A stretch of DNA of 64,000 nucleotides from contig NW_026057580.1 of the NCBI RefSeq assembly GCF_023721935.1, forward strand, positions 31,668,420-31,732,419, written 5' to 3'. A program made the position numbers and the translations under genes. The DNA is from Panthera uncia. Its lineage: Eukaryota > Chordata > Mammalia > Carnivora > Felidae. The notes beneath the pieces were generated by a model, which ran no database searches, was not told where the DNA came from, and saw only the letters and a list, made by a program, of their open reading frames with translations. Shown piece after piece: positions 46,530 through 59,459 of this stretch. Position 1 is the stretch's first letter, and every line of letters begins with the position of its first letter.

Positions 46530-49259
46530 CTTACTTAAATATAAATTGACATATGCATTAATTTTAGGTGTACAATATAATGATTTAATATTTGTGTCTA
46601 TTGTAAAATGAATACCACAATAAGTCTAGTTAACATTGTTCAATGTAAATAGCCTTTTTTGTCTTGTACTGAGAATTTTTAAGATCTACTCTCTCAGCAA
46701 CTTTGAAATATGTACTACAGTATCATTAACTGTAGTCACCATGCTGTATTTTACATCCCCATGACTTATTTTATCACTGGAAGTATGTATCTTTTTGACT
46801 CCCTTCCCCCATTTCCACCCCCCCCCCATGCCCTGACTCTGGGAACCATCAATCTACTCTCTGTTCTATGAGCTTAGTTTTTTCTTTGTTTTTTAAAATT
46901 CCACAGATAACTGAGGACATATGGTATTTATCTTTCTCTGACTTATTTTACTTAGATTATTGCTCAAGGTCCATCCATATTATCACTAATAGCAAGATTT
47001 GCTTCTTTTCTGTGGCTGAATAGTCTATTGTATATATACCAGATCTTCTTTATCCACTGATACTTATGTTGTGTCCATATATACTCTATTATAAATAGTT
47101 CTGCAATAAACATGGACATGCATGTATTTTTTCAAGTTAGTGCTTTTATTTTCTTTGGATAAATATCCAGTAATTAATGGATCATATAGTAGTTCCATTT
47201 TGAATTGTTCTTTTTCTCCACATCCTCACCAACACTTACTAAATTTAACCATTTTGGTGTTGGCCATTCTCACTGGTGTAAGGTAGTATCTCATTGTGGT
47301 TTTGGCTTGGATTTCCTGATGATTAGTGATGTTGAGTACCTTTTCATGTGTCTGTTGGGCATCTGTAGGTCTTCCTTGGAAAAATGCCTATTCGAGTCCT
47401 CTGCCCAATTTTAATTAAATTATTATTTTTATTGCTTTTGTATACATATTGAGTTATATGTTATTTATACATTGAGTATTAACCCTTTAATAGATATATG
47501 GCTTAAAAGATTCTCTTCCATTTAATAGGTTGTTTTTCATTTTGTTGATGGTTTCCATTGCTGTGCAGAAGCTTTCAGTTTGATGTAATCCCATTTGTTT
47601 ATTTATTTTTTTTGGTGTCAGATTAAAAAATATTGCCAAGATTGATGTCAAGGAGCTGGCCACTAGGTTTTCATCTAAGAGTTTTATGGATTCAGGTCTT
47701 ACATCACCAACTTCAATCCATTTTGATTTAATTTTTTTCCACATATATGTGTGGAAGTATATCTGACTCTTTACTCTGTTTTATTGACCCATGTGTCTGT
47801 TTTTATGTTAATACCACACTGTTTTGATTACTATAGCTTTGTAATACAGTTTGAAATCAGGGAGTGTGATACCTCCAGCTTTGTTTTCTTTCTTACGATT
47901 GGTTTCACTCTTCTGGATCTGTGATTCTACATAAATTTTAGAATTGTTTGCTTTATTTCTGTGAAAAAATGACATTGAAAACTTGATAGGGGGTGCCTTG
48001 AATCTGTATACTGCTTTCAGTAATATGAACAATTAAACACCATTAATTCTTTTAACCCATGAGCATATGATATCTTTCTATTTATTTGTGTTGCCTTCAA
48101 TTTCCTTCATTAATGTTTATAGCTTTCTGTGTTTAGAGCTTTCATCTCCTTGGTTAAATGTATTGCTAGATACCTTATTTCTTTTGATGCATTTATAAAT
48201 GGAATTGTATTCTTCATTTTTCTTTCTCATACTTTGCCATTACTGTATACAAACCATCAATTTTCATGTATTGAATTTTTGTCCTGCATCTCTACTGAAT
48301 TTGTTTCTTAGTTGTAACAGTTTTTTGGTGGAGTGTTTCAGGTTTTGTATGTATAATATGTCTTCTGCTAATAGCAACAGTTCACTTTTCCTCTCCCGTT
48401 GCAATGTCTTTTTTTTTTTTTCTTATCTAATTGCTATAGAAAGAACCTCCAGTACTTGTGTTGAATAAAAGTGATGAGAGTAGGCAGCCTTATCTTTTTC
48501 CTGATCTTACTGAAAAAAAGTTTTCATCTTTTCACCATTGATTATATCAGGTTCGGTCCTTTCCTTGATTATGTTGAAGTACACTTCCTCTGTAACCAAT
48601 TTGCTGAGATTTATTTTTATCATAATGGATGCTGAATTTTTTCAAATGCTTTTTCTCCATCTATTGAGATCATCATAATTTTTATCCCTTGTTAGTGGCT
48701 GTATCACTTTAATTGATTTGTGGATGTTGAATCAGACTTTGATCCCTAGAATAAATCCCACTTGATCATGGTGTATTATTATTTCAATGTGTTGTTGAAT
48801 TTTATTTGCTGATATTTTATTGAAGATTTTTGCATTTATATTTACTAGGGATATTACTTTGTAATTTTATTTCCTTATAGTTTTGTTTCTTGTTGTCCGG
48901 TTTTGGTATCAGTGTAGTGGTAACCTTATAGAAAGAATTTGGAGCATCCCTCCCTCTTCTATTTTTTTGGAAGAATTTAAATAGGATTAGTGTTAAATCT
49001 TCTTTGAATATTTGATAGAATTAATCAGTGAAGGTATGCTTGTCCTAGATTTTGTTGGAATATTTTTTATTACTGATTCAATATCCCTACTAGAAATTAG
49101 CCAATTAACATTTTCTATTTCTCCATGATGCAGTCTCTAAAGATTGTGTATTTCTAGGAATTTATTCATTTCTTCTTGGTTGCCTAATTTGTCTCTTATT
49201 ATCCTTTATATTTCTGTAGTATCAGTTGTAAATTTCCTCTTTCACTGCTGATTTTAATT
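46530..49259 (-). mobile_element. Old L1 'A', 3' part, minus strand
   Basis: 3' UTR from about 46,530 (ataaattgacatatgcatta), ORF2 C-terminus at about 46,900-47,400, and RT region through 49,259. Broken-frame protein traces lie at 47,487-48,032. It ends at the linker upstream of RT (tttcactgctgattttaatt). The next expected L1 sequence is found at 60,903, so the two pieces are one element split by later insertions. Confidence 0.75.
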
Positions 49260-49272
49260 AAATCAGCTTTTT

Positions 49273-49481
49273 ATGTTTTAAGTTTTTTAGAAAGTATTTG
49301 TTTATTTTTGAGAGAGTGCAGAGAGAGAGGGAGGGAGAGAGAGAGGGGGAAAAAGTGAGGATATGAAGCAGGCTCTGCACTGACAGCAATGAGCCCAATG
49401 TGGGGCTCAAACTCACAAACCATGAGATCATGACTTGAGCCAAAGTTGGATGCTCAACTGACTAAGCCAACCAAGTGCCCC
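49273..49481 (-). mobile_element. CAN-SINE, minus strand
   Basis: Tail with aagtatttgtttatttttga, GA-rich block, cagcaatgagcccaatgtgg and head ending aagccaaccaagtgcccc. Its flanks (aaatcagcttttt and caagtcgtcttttt) look like a diverged target-site duplication in L1 'A'. Confidence 0.9.
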
Positions 49482-49978
49482 AAGTCGTCTTTTTTTTTAA
49501 ATTCATTATTGAAGCATAGTTTACATATAATGTTATATTAATGTAAAGTGTACAGACATAGTTATGTGACAATTCTATACATTACACAGTGTTCACCACA
49601 ATTTAAGTATAGCTGCCTTCTATCACCATACAACATTATTAAAATATTATTGACTATATTCCCTATACTGAACTTTTCTTTCCCATAAATTCCATATTTT
49701 ATAACTGGAAGTTTGTACCTTTTAATCCCCTTCACCTATTTTTAATCATCTCTCCACTCCCTCCATTTTGGCAACCACAAGTTGTTTCTCTGTATTTATG
49801 CGTTGTTTCTAGTTTTTTGTTTGTTCATTCATATGTTCATTTGTATGTGTTTTAGATTCCACATATAACTGAAATCATATGGAATTTGTCTCTGGCTACT
49901 TTCACATAAAATAATACCCATTAGATCTACCCATGTGGTCATAAATATATCATTGCTCTTTATGTCTCAGTATTATTC

Positions 49979-49982
<4 letters not shown>

Positions 49983-50019
<37 letters not shown>

Positions 50020-50030
50020 CACACACAGTA
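49983..50030. repeat. (TG)n with TA/CA end
   Basis: About 17 TG units followed by tatacacacaca, at the same relative ORF2 position as the microsatellites at about 185 and 13,224. Confidence 0.93.
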
Positions 50031-50702
50031 TAATATAATATACCCCATTTTTATCCATTCATCTATTAATGGACACTTAGTTTGCTTCTACACCTTGGCT
50101 ATTGTAAATAATTCTGTAATAAATGTGGGAAGGCATATATTTTCTTAGTGTTTTTGTTTTCTTTGGGTAAGTACCCAGTGGTGGGATTGTTGGACCATAT
50201 GGTTGTTCTATTTTTAATGTTTTGAGAAATCTCCATACTCTTTTATAGAGTAGCTGCACCAGTTTGCATTCTCACCAAAAGTTTATGAGGTTTCCTTTTT
50301 CTCCACATCCTTAGCAACATTTGTTGTTTCTTGTATTTTTTATTTTAGCCATTCTGACTGGTGAAAGGTGATACATCACTTTTGTTTTGTAGTTGCATTT
50401 CTATGATTGTTTATATTGAGAATTTTTTCATTTGTATGTTGGCCATCTGTATGTCTTCTTTGAGAGAATGTCTACTCAGTCCTCAGCTCATTTTTAAACA
50501 GATTATTTATAGTTTTCATGTTGACTTGAATTAGTTCTTTATGCATTTAGAAAATGCATTTATGCATTATGTTAATCCTTTATCAGTTATATCATTTGCA
50601 AATACCTTCTCCCATGTAGGAGATTGTTTTTTTTTTTTCATTTTGTTGATGGTTTCCTTTGCTGAGCAAAAATGTTATATTTTGGTGTATTTACAATAGT
50701 TT

Positions 50703-50886
50703 GCATGTTTGTTTGTTTGTTTATTAGAGAGCACTGGCAGAGAAGAGGGTCAGTGGGAGAGAGAATCTTAAGCAGGCTCCATGTTTAGCATGGAGCCCTA
50801 CAAGGAGCTCAATCCCATGACCCTGGGATCATGACCTTAGCTGAAATCAAAGTCAGATGCTCAACAAACAACCACACAGGAGCCTC
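50703..50886 (-). mobile_element. Diverged CAN-SINE, minus strand
   Basis: Tail gtttgtttgtttgtttatta, cttaagcaggctccatg, gagctcaatcccatgaccct and a damaged head ending acaaccacacaggagcc. Flanks share aatagttt. An older SINE subtype. Confidence 0.82.
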
Positions 50887-51007
50887 TCTAATAGTTTCTT
50901 TTTGTTGTTCTTTCCTGTGCCTGAGGAGACTTATATAGAAATATATTGCAAAGACTATTTTTGTTCTAGAGATTACTGCCTATTTTTTCCTTTTAGAAAT
51001 TATATGA

Positions 51008-51215
51008 GGGGGTGCCTCGGTGGCTCAGTTGGTTGAGTGTCCAGTTCTTGATTTCAGCTCAGGTTGTGATACCATGGTTCATGGGATCGAGCCCCAAGTT
51101 GGGCTTGGCACTGACAGTGTGGAGCCTGCTTGGGATTCTCCCCCTCCCTTTCTCTATGCCTTCTATTGCTTGCACTCTCTTTCAAAGTAAATAAAAAAAA
51201 TTAAAAATTTTTTAA
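51008..51215 (+). mobile_element. CAN-SINE
   Basis: Head gggggtgcctcggtggctca, tcgagccccaagttgggctt and ct-rich block with A-rich tail. Target-site duplication aaattatatga at 50,997-51,007 and 51,216-51,226. Confidence 0.92.
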
Positions 51216-51945
51216 AAATTATATGATTTCAGATCTCATATTTAGGTATTTAATCCATTTCAAATTTATTTTTGTGTATGATGTAAGAAAGTGGTCCATT
51301 TCATTCTCTTACATTTAGGTGTCAATTTTCCCAACATTCTTTTTAAAGAGGGTCTTTTCCCCATTGCATATTCATGCCTCCTTCATTGTAGATTAATTGT
51401 AGATTAATTAAACATGTTATTGTAGGTTTATTTCTGAACTCCTTATCATTTTCAATTTATCAATATGTCTATTTTTTGTCCTAGTACCATTCGATTTTGA
51501 TGACTATAGCTTTATAGTATAGCTTACAGTTTGTAACTGTGATCCCTCTAATTTTGTTCCTTTTCAAGATCCCTTGGATATTTTCAGGTTTTTTGTGATT
51601 CCATAAATACTTTAGGGTTATTTGTTCTAGTTCTATAAAAAAATAATTTTTAGGTATTGCATCAAATCTGTTGATTGCTTTGTGTAATAAGTACATTTTA
51701 TCAGTATTATTCTTCTAGTCCATAAGCATGTTCTATCTTTCCATTTATTTCAGTCACCTTCAAGTGTCACCTTCAATTTCCTCAATCAATGTCTTATATT
51801 TTATAAAGTATAGGTCTTTAACCCCCTTAGCTAAGCTTATTCCTAGGTATTTTATTATTTTTGGTGCAATTGTAAATGGATTATTTTAATTTCTTTTTCT
51901 GATTATTCATTATTAGTATATGGAAATGTAACAGACTTCTATATA

Positions 51946-52186
51946 CAATAAAACTTTGGACTGCAAGTAACTTGTTATGTAAGTGTTCTGCAAGACAAGC
52001 AAACATTTCCAATAAACTTTAAGTTGATAAATGAGTTATGTCCTGCAATATGAGTAGTATGTGATGCTGAACATCACATGATCATAGCTAAACCAATGGT
52101 TCTTGAAATTCACTTTGATATGAGAGTGCTTTGGATGACAAGCATGTTTCCAGAATGAATTATGCTCACAAAGCAAAGTTTTACTG
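51946..52186. mobile_element. Tigger-like non-autonomous DNA transposon
   Basis: 241 bp with terminal inverted repeats: caataaaactttgg at the left and the complement of caaagttttactg at the right, differing at one position in the first dozen. Flanked by TA duplications (51,944-51,945 and 52,187-52,188), as expected for Tc1/mariner/pogo elements. The interior resembles a Tigger-derived MITE (tgcaagtaacttgttatgta, gttctgcaagacaagcaaac). L1 'C' sequence continues directly across it (acagacttcta, then ttttgtatcc). No transposase. Confidence 0.75.
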
Positions 52187-52256
52187 TACTAATTTTGTAT
52201 CCTATGCCTTTAGCATATTGATTTATTAGCTTTAATAGTTTTTTAGTGGAGTCTAG

Positions 52257-52405
52257 TTTTTTTTTTAAGTTTATTTATTTTAAGAGAGGAAGAGAGACTG
52301 TGTGTGGGCAGGGGAGGGACAGAGACAGAGGCAAAGAATTCCAAGCAGGCTTCACACTGTCAGCTCAGAGCTCAACATGGGGCTCAATGAACCATGAGTT
52401 CATAG
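52257..52405 (-). mobile_element. Truncated CAN-SINE, minus strand
   Basis: Tail tttttaagtttatttatttt, gagggacagagacagaggc, ctgtcagctcagagctcaac. The tRNA-like head beyond the B-box area is missing. Confidence 0.85.
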
Positions 52406-53658
52406 GGTTAACATATAACATATGTTTCTAACATATAATATTATGACATCTCCATATAATGACAGTTTTACTTCTTCCTTGCTAATTTAAATGGGTTTTA
52501 ATCTTTTTTTTTTCTTTTCTGACTATGGGGCTAAGACTTCAGTACTATGATAAATAAAAGCAGAATGAACATATTTGTCTTCTTCCTGATCTTAGAGGAA
52601 ACCTTTTATTGTCATGATTTTTTTTTAATTCTTTGGGTAAATACCCAGTAGTAAGATTGCTTGGTTTTGGGTAGTTATACTTTTAGCTTTTTGAGGAAAC
52701 TCCGTACTGTTTTCTACAGTGTATGCATCATTTTGTGTTTCCACCATAGTGCATGAGAGTTCCTTTTTCTCCACATCCTCACCAACACTTGTTATTTCTT
52801 GAATTTGTTATTTTAGCCATTCTGACAGGTGTGAGGTGATAACACATTGTGGTTTTGACTTTCATTTCCCTGATGGAAATGCATCTTTTCATGTGTCTGT
52901 TGGCCAACGATATATCTCCATTGAGAAATATCTGTTCATCTGTTCTGCTCATTTTTAATTGGATTATTCATTTTTGGAGTGTTGAGGTTTATAAGTTCGG
53001 CATACACACACACATACACATGGAGACATATAGACTGACCCTTCATCAGATATGCCATTTGCAAATATCTCCTCCAATTCCATAGGTTATCTTTTAGTTT
53101 GATAGATTGTATCCTCACTGTGCAAAAACTTTTTTTATTTTGATGCAGTCCTAATACTTTATTTTTGCTTTTGTGTCCCTCACCTCAGGAGACCTATGTA
53201 GAAAAAGTTGCTACAGTCAGTGTCAAAGAAGTTACTGTGTGTGTTCTTTTCTAGTATTTTTATGGATCTGGTATCACATTTAGGTCTTTAGTCCATTTTG
53301 AATTTATTATTGTGCATCGTGTAAGAAAGTGACCCAATTTCTTTCTTTTGCATGTTGCTGTCCAGTTTTCCCAACATCATTTGTTGAAGATACTTTTTCC
53401 CATTGGATGTTCTTTCCTGCTTTGTTGAATATTAATTAACTATATAGTTGTGGGTGTATTTCTGGGCTTTCTGTTCTTTTCCATTGACCTGAGTGTCTAT
53501 TTTGGTGCCAGTGTTACACTTTTCTGATTACTGTAGCTTTGTAATATAACTTAAAGTCTGAAATTGTGATGTCTTTACCTTTGCTTTTCTTTTTCAAGAT
53601 TGCTTTGACTACTCAGGGATTTTTGTGGTTCCATACAAACTTTAGAATTGTTTATATT

Positions 53659-53878
53659 TGGGGCGCCTGGGTGGCTCAGGCAGTTGAGTGTCAGACTTTG
53701 GCTCACTTCATGATCTCACAGTTCATGGGTTCAAGCACCGCATTGGGCTCTGGGCTGACAGCTAAGAGCCTGGAGACTGCTTCAGATTCTGTGTCTCCCT
53801 CTCTTTCTGCCCCTCCCCCACTCATGCTCTGTCTCTCTCTGCCTCTCAAAAATAAACGTAATAAAAAATTTTAAAAAT
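53659..53878 (+). mobile_element. CAN-SINE
   Basis: Head ggggcgcctgggtggctcag, B-box region cagttcatgggttcaagcac, ct-rich block and A-rich tail. Perfect 13-bp target-site duplication aattgtttatatt at 53,646-53,658 and 53,879-53,891. Inserted in the RT region of segment 'D'. Confidence 0.96.
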
Positions 53879-54061
53879 AATTGTTTATATTCTAGTTCTG
53901 TGAAAAATGCTGTTGGCATTTTAACAATTTAACAATAGTTGTTCTTCCAATCCACAAGCATGGAATGTCCTGCCATTTATTTATCATCTGCAAATTCTTT
54001 CATCAGTGTTGTATAGTTGTCAGAGTATAGATCTTTCACCTCTTTGGTTAGGTCTAATTCT

Positions 54062-54085
54062 AGGATATATATATATACATATATA

Positions 54086-54116
<31 letters not shown>

Positions 54117-54117
54117 T
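54062..54117. repeat. (TA)n(TG)n(TA)n microsatellite
   Basis: TA, TG and TA runs in succession inside L1 segment 'D'. Confidence 0.93.
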
Positions 54118-56274
54118 TGGTGCAATTGTAAATGGGATTGTTTTCTTAATTTCTCTTTCTGCTTTATTAGTGATGTGTACAAATGCAAAAGATTTCTGAT
54201 TTCTGTACTCCTCCCCATGTTTTATGTATATATTGTCATATTTTACACCCTATTATTTTTTTAGCTCCTTGACTGATATTTTGCAAGAATATTCATTTTC
54301 ACTGGTTTTGTGTTTCCTACCTTCATAGTGTCACTTTTTGTCTTTGCATCCACTCAAGGAGTCCCCTTTAATATTTCTTGGAGGCCTGGTTTAGTGGTCA
54401 TGAACTTCTTTAGTTTTGTTTGAGTGGGAAATGCTTTATATCTCCTTCTATTCTCAATGATAGCCTTGTTAGATATAGTTTTCTTAGCTACAGATTTTTT
54501 GCCTTATATATCATGCCACTCCCTTCTAGTTTGGAAAGTTTCTGCTGAAAAGTCCCCTGGTAGTTTTTATTGTGTTTCCCTTGTAAGTAAGTGTCTTTTT
54601 TTTGTAGTGTTGCTTTTAATTTTTTTCTTTATCACTGTATCTTGCCATTTTTAATTTATGTCTTGGTGTCATCTGCTTTTGTTGATTTTGTTGGTGGTTC
54701 TCTGTCTCTTGGATCTGGATATATGTTTCCCTTACCCAGATTAGAGTAGTCTTCAGCTGTTACCTGTTCAAATAACTTTTCTTCCCTATTTATTCTCGAT
54801 TTTTCTGAGGCTCCTATGATGTGAATGTTACGTGTTTGATGGAGTGCTCAGTTCCCTAAGTTTATTCTCATTTTGCATAACTCCTTTTTCTCTCTTTTAT
54901 TCATCTTGGTTACTTTCCATTACTTTGTCTTCTAGGTCATTAATTCATTCTTTTGCTTCTTCCAGCTTGTCGTTCATTGCATCAAATGTGTTTCTGGTCT
55001 CATTTATTGCACTCCTCATCTCTGTTTTTTTTTTCTTTTTTAATCTTTGTGTTAAGCATCTCACTGATGTGTTTCACTCTTGCTTTAAATATTCCATCAG
55101 GCATTTTTTTTTATATATGTTTCATTTGGTTCTCTGTCCATGGCCTTCTCCTGTTCGTTTATTTGGGACATATTTATCTGTCTTCTCATTTAGGTCTCTG
55201 TGGTTGTTTCTCTGTGTTATGATATTCAACTACATGTTCTGTTCTTGAGGGTAATTGCCTTATGAAGAAGTGGTCCTATAGTACCCTGCTATGTATTGTC
55301 CCCTGTTCCCCAGGGCCTGGCACTTTGGTGAGTGTCTCTAGTGTGTATTGAGTTTGACTTACTATTTTATCCTGGCTGCTTTATCCTTCAGGCCAGTCAT
55401 CTGCAGAGGCTCTCTCTGACTATTGTGGGTAATGTTTTGTCCTTCACCTAAATGTGTCATGTTTTAACTAGGTGTGCTTTTGTCTGCTTGTGAAATGAGA
55501 CTTGTCACCACTTCCACCAGAACTGAATCCCTGCAAAAGTCCCAGGTCAGGAGATGTGCTGTTGGCAGGTATTTGAACCAGTGTTTTGGAGGAGAGAGCC
55601 TGATACAGTGGGACTAAAGCAAGTCTGACAAGGAAGGGTGATTCCACCAGAGCATGGGGGGCAAGACTTCATGTAAGCAAGTTAGGTAGCCACTATCTGT
55701 GCTGAGCTGGTTCCCACAGATGATCCTGAGTTTATGCTAAGCGGTGGAAAAGGAGATGGTTAGTGACAGTTTTTTTGTTTCTGGAGGTGTCTTTCTGCGA
55801 ATGCTGCCTTTCTGGGACATGCTCTGAGATGAGCCAATAACCTCTCCATTGTGTGCCTCAGGTGCTCTTCTAATTGCTGTTTCTATGCTGTATGTCTGTG
55901 GGATGTTCACCCTAACCTCTCTCCAATGGAAGCTTCAATGCCTTCAGGCTCTCCCCAAGCCAAGCCCACTGACCTTTAAAATTCCAGACTTTAAGCCCCA
56001 CTGGTTGCGAGAACTCATGAAATTTGGCCTCTCTAGTTTTCCAAGCCAATTGCTATCCACAGCTGCCAAGATCTGTTTCACTCCCAAACCACATCTTTGC
56101 ACTTCCCACTTTCTTTAATTTGGTCTCTTCTCTACTTTTAGTTGCAGAGTTTGTTCTTCCAGTCTTGAAGTTGATTTCTGGGGTATTTAGGATGCTTTTA
56201 TAGTCATCTAGTTGTATTCATGGTATGAGGTGAGCCTAGAGTCCTCCTACCCACCATCTTCCCTTCTGTGTCTC

Positions 56275-57934
56275 AATGTACTTTCTGATTTTCTTTTTGA
56301 TTTCTTGGTTGACCAAGTAACATTGTTTAGTGACATGTTATTTAACCCCCATATATTTTTGTTCTTTCCAATTTTTTCCTAGTTTCACAGTGTTGCTGTC
56401 AAAAAAGGATGCATGGTATGACTTCAATATTTTTAAATTTGTTTAGACTTGTTTTGTAATCTAATATGTAATGTATCCTGAAGAATGTCCCATATGTATT
56501 TGAAAAGAATTCAGTGTTCTGCTCTTTTAAGTTGGAATCTTCTAGATAGATCTGTTAGATCCATCTGGCCCAATGTGTGATACAAAGCCACAGTTTTCTT
56601 GTTGATTTTCTGTTTTAATAATCTGCTGATGTAAGTGGAGCATTAAAGTCTCCTACTCTTACTGTATTAATATTGATTATTAATGTTTGTTGTTAGCTGC
56701 TCTCTGTATTTGGGTGCTCCCATATTAAGTGCATATTTATAATTGTTGTATCTTCTTGTTGGATTTTTCTTTTCAAGTAGTACCCACCTTTGTCTCTTGT
56801 TACAGTCTTTATTTGATTTTAAAGTTTTTTGTCTGATATAAATGTTGCTATTCTGGCTTTTTTTTTCACTTTCATTTGCATGATAATTTGTTTTCCATCC
56901 TTTAATTCCAATTTGCATGTGTCTTTAGTTCTCAGGTGAGTCCCTTGTAGGCAGCACATAGATGGGACTTGATTTTTTTTTTTTACATATACATTCTGTT
57001 ACTCTATGTCTTTTGATTGAAGTGTTTAGTCCATTTACATTCAAATTACTTATTGATAGGTATGTACTTATTACCATTTTGTTACTTGTTTAACTTTTTT
57101 TTTTGTAGTTTGTTCCTTTCTCTCTTCTCTCATGGTTTTCTGGCTTTCTTTAGATATATTTCTTTCCTTTTTCTTCATTTGTGGTGTAGCACTATTTTTT
57201 TTTTTTTACTTATTTTTGGTTACCATTAGGCTTATATGTTGCATCTTATTTCTGTATGAAGTAGATGGATGCTTAAGTTTGATCTTTACTACCCCACCAC
57301 CACATATTACGTATATGGGCATACTTTACATCAATTTATTTTGTGAATCCCTTGACTGATTTTTATATATATATGTAATTTACTGTTACTCTGCATCCTA
57401 CTTTTCTTACTTCTGCTTATATTCTTTCCTTTTCACTCAAAGAGTCCCCTTTAACATTTATGGTGAAGCTGGTTTAGTGGTCATGAATTCCTTTAACTTT
57501 AGGAAACTGTTTACCTCTCCTTCTATTCTCAATGATACTCTTGCTGGATAGAATATTCTTGGCTGCAAGTTTTGTTTTGTTTTGTTTCTTTTGGAACTTT
57601 GAATATATCATTCCACTCCCTTCTGGCCTGCAAAATTTTTGCTTAAAAATCAGCTGATAATCTTATGGAATTTACCTTGTATGTAACTGTTTTATTCTTC
57701 CTTATTTTAAAATTTTCTCTTTACTTTTGCCATTTTCATTACTATGCATCTTGGTGTGAATCTTCTTGGGTTGACTTTGTGGGGGTCTCTCTGACTCCTG
57801 GATCTAGATTTCTGTTTATTTTCCCAGATTTGGGATACTTTCAGCCATTATTTCTTCTTCCTTTTTTTCTAACTTTTTAAATGTTTATTTTTGAGAGAGC
57901 TAGACAGAGACAGAGCACATGTCAGCAGGGAAGG

Positions 57935-57977
<43 letters not shown>

Positions 57978-59445
57978 TATGAATCTAAAACAGGCTCCAG
58001 GCTCTGAGATGTCAACACAGAGACCATTGTGGGGCTAGAACCCATGAACCATGAGATCATGACCTGAACTGAAGTTAGTTGCTCAACCATCTGAGCCACC
58101 CAGGTGCTCCAGCCATTGTTTCTTTACGTAAATTTTCTGCCCCGTTTTGTTTTTCTCTCTTCTCCTTCTAGGATCCCAATAATGCAAATGTTCTTACACT
58201 TTATGGTGTTGCTAAGTTCTCTTAGTCTATTTTCATTTATTATTGTTATTTTTTCTCTCTCATGTTCAGTTTGATTGTTTTATATTAGTGTGTCTCCAAC
58301 TCACTGATCTATTCTTCTGCTTCCTCTAGTCTACTATTTATTCTATGTATTTTTAATTTTAATTATTGAATTATTCATCTCTTGTTGACTCTTTCTAATG
58401 TTTTCTAGCTCTTTGTTGAGGATGCCATTGAAGTACTCCACTCTTTGTTCAAGTAGAGTGAGTATCTTTCAATATTACTTTAAATTATTTATCAGGCATA
58501 TTACTTAACTCTGTTTCATTTAGCTCTCCTCATTCTAACTCTCTATTTCTATGTATTAGGAAAGTCAACTATATCTCCTGCTCTTGAAAGTAGTGGCCTT
58601 ATGAAGAAGAGGTCTTGTAATAATCTTGCAGGCCATCCGGTGCCAGCAATATCCATGCCAGTTGGCTGTGGGAGGAGCCTGTAGCCCTGGGAAAAATTCT
58701 GCAGAGCCTGGCTGGGTTAAAGGGGGTTGATCCAGAGAAGTGTGTGGTGGCATGGTGTACTGCTAGCAAGCCAGGTTGAGAGTATAGTGTTGTGATGGTT
58801 CCCACAGGTGTGTGTGTACCTAGGTTGGAGGCCAGGAGAGGAAAATGGCATCCACCAGTTCTTTTGTCCCTAGAGAAATCTTCCAAAGGCCCCTGCCCCT
58901 CCAGCACATGTTCTGGAATTAGTAAATAAATCTATTTCCTATACATCCCAATTATTTTTAAAACTGCTTCTTCTGTGCTATATCTGTGGGGCTTTTTGTT
59001 ATGCTCTTTAGGGGTGGGGACTCTGCCCTTCTGGCTCCCACGGAGCAGAGCCTACTGATTTTTAAAGTTACAGGTGTTAAGCCACACTGATTGTTAGACT
59101 ACTGTTATTTTCAAAGCCAAATGTTATGAGGATTCATCTTCCCTATTCAGGTCCCCATGCCTGGGATTCCTAGTGTGGAGATCTGCATCTATCCCCTCTC
59201 TGTGCCCACAAAGTCCCTCCTTTTTGGGGGAAAGACTTGTGGGTCCTTTTGGCTCCTGACCATGTCTCTACCCTTCATACCCTCTTTGATGTGACCTCTC
59301 CCCTTCTCTACATTTATTGGTAGAGAGTCTGTTCTGCCAGTCTTCAGGTTGTTTTCTGAATTATTTACACTGATGTGGGTGTTATCTAGTTGTTTCCATA
59401 AGACAAAGTGAGCTTATGATCCTTCTAGTCTCCCATCTTCCCTGG
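56275..59445 (-). mobile_element. L1 segment 'E': endonuclease, ORF1 and 5' UTR
   Basis: Begins in the 3' part of the endonuclease domain (gatttcttggttgaccaagt). A minus-strand frame at 56,667-56,918 keeps GWKTNYHANE and GAPKY traces. The inter-ORF region lies near 57,000-57,420 and ORF1-like sequence at 57,420-58,540, interrupted by a SINE. The 5' UTR runs to agtctcccatcttccctgg near 59,440, the L1 start in antisense. No RT. Confidence 0.68.
57857..58109 (-). mobile_element. CAN-SINE, minus strand
   Basis: Tail aaatgtttatttttgagaga, pure (GA)n at about 57,936-57,974, cagagaccattgtggggcta, head ending gagccacccaggtgctcc. Target-site duplication cagccattatttctt (57,842-57,856) and cagccattgtttctt (58,110-58,124), one mismatch. 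Confidence 0.94.
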
Positions 59446-59459
59446 AAGTTGACCTATCC

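Larger units (their letters stand above)
49498..52620 (-). mobile_element. Old L1 'C', 3' part, minus strand
   Basis: The 3' UTR starts just right of the SINE (aaattcattattgaagcata). ORF2 C-terminus is at about 50,050-50,290 and the RT region reaches 52,620 (cttcttcctgatcttagagg). Three SINEs and a Tigger-like element lie inside it. It stops abruptly at a T-run where a different ORF2 C-terminus begins. Confidence 0.72.
52622..56268 (-). mobile_element. L1 segment 'D': ORF2 C-terminus and RT joined to ORF1 and 5' UTR
   Basis: Starts inside ORF2 (ttgggtaaatacccagtagt) with no 3' UTR. Runs through part of RT to about 54,190 (broken by a SINE at 53,659), then jumps to inter-ORF and ORF1-like sequence (54,240-55,230). 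It ends in a 5' UTR whose last bases, ctacccaccatcttccc, are the L1 start in antisense. Most of RT and all of the endonuclease are missing, indicating an internal deletion or fusion of two copies. Confidence 0.65.
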
